Shown here: positions 61,549 through 64,000 of the stretch, piece after piece
Position numbering within the stretch: the stretch's first letter is position 1
Layout of the letters: every line of letters begins with the position of its first letter
NCBI GenBank assembly: GCA_965238265.1
Contig: OZ250185.1
Span: 2,294,001-2,358,000 of the forward strand
DNA: 64,000 bases
DNA from: JAJDUF01 sp965238265
Lineage (GTDB): Bacteria > Chloroflexota > UBA11872 > UBA12225 > JAJDUF01
Direction of reading: 5' to 3'
The notes under the pieces: generated by a model
What the model was told of the DNA's origin: nothing
Seen by the model: only the letters and a program-made list of their open reading frames with translations
The model's database searches: none
Program-made: the position numbers and the translations under genes

Positions 61549-63489
61549 ATGAGACGGCAAGCCCGGGGCGCATGGTGGATTATCGGGCGGTGCATCCTGG
61601 CGCTGGCACTGCTCGCGTCCACCGGGGCTGTAGCCGGATCGCGGCCCGCGCCGGCCTTGGCAGCGACGGAAGATGTGCTCACCATCACCGGCCAGACCCG
61701 GAATCTCTTGTTCGTCGGCCGCGGGTTCGGGCACGGCGTCGGCCTTTGTCAATGGGGAGCGCGGGGCCGCGCTATCGCCGGCCAGCGTGCGGAGGAGATA
61801 CTGGCTGCCTACTATTTGGGCACGACCGTCGCACCGGCCGTCCCGCGCGAAACGACCGTCCGGGCACTCGTCCACTACGCGCTGCCCCAGGACGCCGGAC
61901 AAGTCAATCGCGTCTACGCGCGCCACGGGGCCTGGCGCATCGAAGGCGTGAGCAGTACGTTCCCGCCCAACGGGTATCTCCAGGTCCGCATGAGTGGGGC
62001 CGGCCAACCGCCCCAGGTGTCGGTCCATGCCCCGGAGGGACACACGCTGGCGGGGCCGGGATTGGGGCTGCCCATCACCCTCCATCCGGGTGACCCCAAC
62101 GCGCGGTTTCAACTGGCCTACCCGGAGCCGGCCCCGACCACCTATCGGGGGAGCGTCAGTCTGATACCGAGCGGAGCGGTCGTGCGGACAATTAACACGG
62201 TCGGGATCGAGGACTATTTGCGGGGCGTCGTCGCGGCTGAAATGCCCCCCCACTGGCCCATCGAAGCCCTCCGTGCCCAGCTCATCACCTCGCGCTCCTA
62301 TGCCTACACGATTTCCCGCACCACCGGGAGACGAGCATTTGACTTCGATGCCACCCAAACCTCGCAAGTATACGGTGGCACAGCCTATGAGAAGCCGCAC
62401 GTCAACAGCCTGATTGACCAGACCCCGGGGCTGGCCATCACGCTGCACGGGCAGGTCGTTGCCGGCTATTACTCCTCTACCTGTTCGGGCTGGACCGAGA
62501 ATAACGAAGACATCTGGTCCGGCACCGGCGCCTTGTCGTACCTGCGAGCGATCCGCGACGTTGATGAGCTTGGTCAAGCCTACGACGCCGCTTCGCCGTA
62601 CTGGACCTGGGACGTGGGGCCGGTTTCCATCGCCCAGCTAGAGGCCACGCTCAACGCCGATCCGGATACGCGGGTCGGCAGCCTCCAGGCCCTCGATCTC
62701 TCGCGCCGCACACAGTCGGGGCGCCTCACGCACGTCAGTCTGCTGGGGAGCGAGGCCGAGCTCACGGTTCGCGCGAGCACCTTTCTCAACTCCATCGCCA
62801 ACTACGGACCGGACGGCGCTAGTCCGCTCTGGAGCGCCAACTTCCGGCTGCAATGGACCGATGCGCCGGCCGTGCATAGCGGGAGCATCCAACCAATTCA
62901 GCCCGCCCCGGCACTGCCAACGCCGCAGTATGATCTCTCCCGCACCGCCTCCATACCGGAGAACCCGGCGCTTGGTGGACGCTATTTCTCGGAGACCGGG
63001 CACCACGTCACGGGCAACTTCCGCAAGTTCTTCGAGGAGCACGGCGGTGTTGAAATCTTCGGCTATCCGCGCACCGAGTCTTTCGTCGAAGACGGGTTCA
63101 CCGTCCAATACTTCCAGCGGGCACGCTTTGAGCTGCATCCGGAGAATCTCGGCACACCCCACGAAGTGCAGCTCACGCTGATCGGTGACATCCTCACCAA
63201 GGAGCGCGGCTCCGTGTTCCCCCAGGCAGAGCCGCGCCCGCATAGCGACAGCTACCGCTACTACCCGGAGACCGGCTATGCCGTGCAGTTCGGCTTCAAG
63301 CGCTTCTACGACGAGCGCGATGGGCTGACCGTTCTCGGCTACCCGATCTCGAACGAGCTGCAAGAGAACGGGACCGCCGTGCAATACTTCCAACGCGGCC
63401 GGCTCGAATACTACCCCCAGCGTCCCCAACAAATTGTGCTCGGCCTGCTGGGCGATGAGTGGCTGCAAGCCAAGCTCTGGCTCCGGTAG
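61549..63489 (+). CDS. SpoIID-type secreted protein with permuted motif order and C-terminal LGFP-like repeats
   Basis: A 646-residue exported protein. ATG 61549 is preferred (ATG 61528 or GTG 61501 are other options; the latter lies in the inverted repeat). A signal peptide ends near PAPALAATED. The SpoIID-type motif GRGFGHGVGLCQWGARG comes at residues 40-56, while the catalytic-site region IEDYLRGVVAAEMPPHWP with EALRAQLITSRSYAY follows about 160 residues later; the usual order is the reverse. Two C-terminal modules (FRKFFEEHGGVEIFGYPRTE, FTVQYFQRARFELHPE; then FGFKRFYDERDGLTVLGYPI, AVQYFQRGRLEYYPQ) resemble LGFP-type repeats. SpoIID lytic transglycosylases cut glycan strands; related proteins exist in non-spore-formers. 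No spore context is visible. Confidence 0.85.
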   Translation: MRRQARGAWWIIGRCILALALLASTGAVAGSRPAPALAATEDVLTITGQTRNLLFVGRGFGHGVGLCQWGARGRAIAGQRAEEILAAYYLGTTVAPAVPRETTVRALVHYALPQDAGQVNRVYARHGAWRIEGVSSTFPPNGYLQVRMSGAGQPPQVSVHAPEGHTLAGPGLGLPITLHPGDPNARFQLAYPEPAPTTYRGSVSLIPSGAVVRTINTVGIEDYLRGVVAAEMPPHWPIEALRAQLITSRSYAYTISRTTGRRAFDFDATQTSQVYGGTAYEKPHVNSLIDQTPGLAITLHGQVVAGYYSSTCSGWTENNEDIWSGTGALSYLRAIRDVDELGQAYDAASPYWTWDVGPVSIAQLEATLNADPDTRVGSLQALDLSRRTQSGRLTHVSLLGSEAELTVRASTFLNSIANYGPDGASPLWSANFRLQWTDAPAVHSGSIQPIQPAPALPTPQYDLSRTASIPENPALGGRYFSETGHHVTGNFRKFFEEHGGVEIFGYPRTESFVEDGFTVQYFQRARFELHPENLGTPHEVQLTLIGDILTKERGSVFPQAEPRPHSDSYRYYPETGYAVQFGFKRFYDERDGLTVLGYPISNELQENGTAVQYFQRGRLEYYPQRPQQIVLGLLGDEWLQAKLWLR

Positions 63490-63544
63490 CCGCCGAGATG
63501 AAATTGGCCCCCACCCTCCCCCTCCCCCGGCGCCGCAGCGGCCC

Positions 63545-63592
63545 ACGCCGCTGTCCCCCTGCCGCAGCGGGGGGACCATAGGGGGGCCACCG
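63545..63592. repeat. Family B repeat
   Basis: GTCCCCCTGCCGCAGCGGGG followed by GGACCATAGGGGGGCC (63552-63588) is the clearest copy of family B. It fills the gap before the last gene. Confidence 0.8.
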
Positions 63593-63671
63593 GCAGACAG
63601 GAAGGTTGGCATCTGGTACTGTAGGCTGGCGAGGCACGCGCCGCGGTTTGATGGCGAGGAGGGCCAAGCCA

Positions 63672-64000
63672 ATGCTGACACCGGAACAGGTTGCCTTCTT
63701 CAATGAGCACAGTTACTTGCGCCTAGAGCAGGTGTTCTCGCCGGACGAGGTCGCGGCGCTGGACCGCGAGTTGAGCTACATCATGGAGACGTTCATCGTG
63801 CCCACCAAAGGGTGGACTGGGCCGTGGCGCAAAGACAAGCAGTACCTCTCCGAGGAAGAAGAGGAGAAGTCCCTACTCTCTGCCACCCACGAGCTTCAGC
63901 ATTACTCGCCGGCCTGGGGGCGGGCGATCTTCAACCCGCAGCTCGTAGGCGCAGTGGCCGACTTGATCGGCCCCGAAGTCGAGCTACACCACGTCACGCT
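63672..64000 (+). CDS. Phytanoyl-CoA dioxygenase-family protein, 3' end cut by window
   Basis: The first 109 residues are open to the window edge from ATG 63672 behind GAGGAGGGCC. The N-terminus LTPEQVAFFNEHSYLRLEQV, then FSPDEVAALDRELSYI and AIFNPQLVGAVADLIGPEVE match the start of PhyH-type Fe(II)/2-oxoglutarate dioxygenases. The metal-binding His-x-Asp would begin close to the edge (ELHHVT), so it cannot be checked. Members hydroxylate acyl-CoAs, sugars or amino acids. The family is abundant in some uncultured Chloroflexota. Confidence 0.87.
   Translation, partial: MLTPEQVAFFNEHSYLRLEQVFSPDEVAALDRELSYIMETFIVPTKGWTGPWRKDKQYLSEEEEEKSLLSATHELQHYSPAWGRAIFNPQLVGAVADLIGPEVELHHVT

Overview
The window is GC-rich throughout, densely coded, and lacks rRNA, tRNA, CRISPR arrays and complete insertion sequences. 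The gene mix suggests an uncultured member of the Chloroflexota: a UPF0182 giant membrane protein, MoxR/DUF58/DUF4129 and DUF2723 membrane genes, a DUF2089/DUF4097-type pair, an HflK/HflC pair, a fused 2-oxoacid:ferredoxin oxidoreductase, a membrane pyrophosphatase, many amidohydrolases and dehydrogenases, and short GC-rich palindromic repeats in the gaps. This placement is inferred from gene families only; there is no marker RNA in the window.

Layout. 1-2.1 kb: a class V aminotransferase cut by the left edge and a possible toxin/antitoxin-like pair. 2.3-11.1 kb: MoxR ATPase, DUF58 protein, DUF4129 membrane protein and DUF2723 glycosyltransferase-like protein in one plus-strand operon, facing a 1039-residue membrane protein. 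11.8-15.6 kb: YceI lipoprotein, VOC protein, hflK-hflC. 15.8-26.1 kb, all minus strand: D-aminoacylase-like hydrolase, methyltransferase, YtcJ-like amidohydrolase, DUF488 protein, a two-component pair, a ferredoxin with a decayed second copy, and a solute-binding lipoprotein. 26.3-32.0 kb: pcm, the DUF2089/DUF4097-like pair, and then the most notable locus, dop-pup-pafA. 32.3-45.6 kb: a broken coiled-coil membrane protein, iron alcohol dehydrogenase, a frameshifted LiaF-like gene, UPF0182, Uma2, hisC, hppA, SirB1-like, eIF-2B-like and Ldh2-type genes. 46.4-51.3 kb: IclR regulator, korA, korB and an AroD-like fusion. 51.4-56.9 kb: an AT-rich decayed VapBC pair, a Gfo/Idh oxidoreductase, two tandem HAD phosphatases, TauE and a tyrosine/dual-specificity phosphatase. 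57.1-64 kb: a heavily frameshifted CotH-type secreted protein, a YggX-like protein, a methyltransferase, a SpoIID-type protein with rearranged motif order and a phytanoyl-CoA dioxygenase cut by the right edge.

The main discovery candidate is the pupylation cassette at 28.6-32.0 kb. Dop overlaps pup by four bases, and pafA follows 92 bases later. The proteasome genes prcB and prcA, which sit between pup and pafA in classical actinobacterial loci, are absent here. The encoded Pup already ends in Gly-Gly-Glu, so it would not need deamidation, and its last ten residues are proline-rich instead of the usual second helix. The divergent gap to the DUF2089 regulator carries a strong 40-bp palindrome.

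A second theme is gene decay and repeat invasion. At least four families of short GC-rich palindromic repeats fill the gaps. Copies of them encode the C-terminus of a binding protein, the C-terminus of a broken VapC and an in-frame insertion in a histidine kinase. Several genes are broken: the CotH-like gene, vapC, the LiaF-like gene, the second ferredoxin and the coiled-coil protein. Some of these breaks lie in homopolymers and could be sequencing errors.
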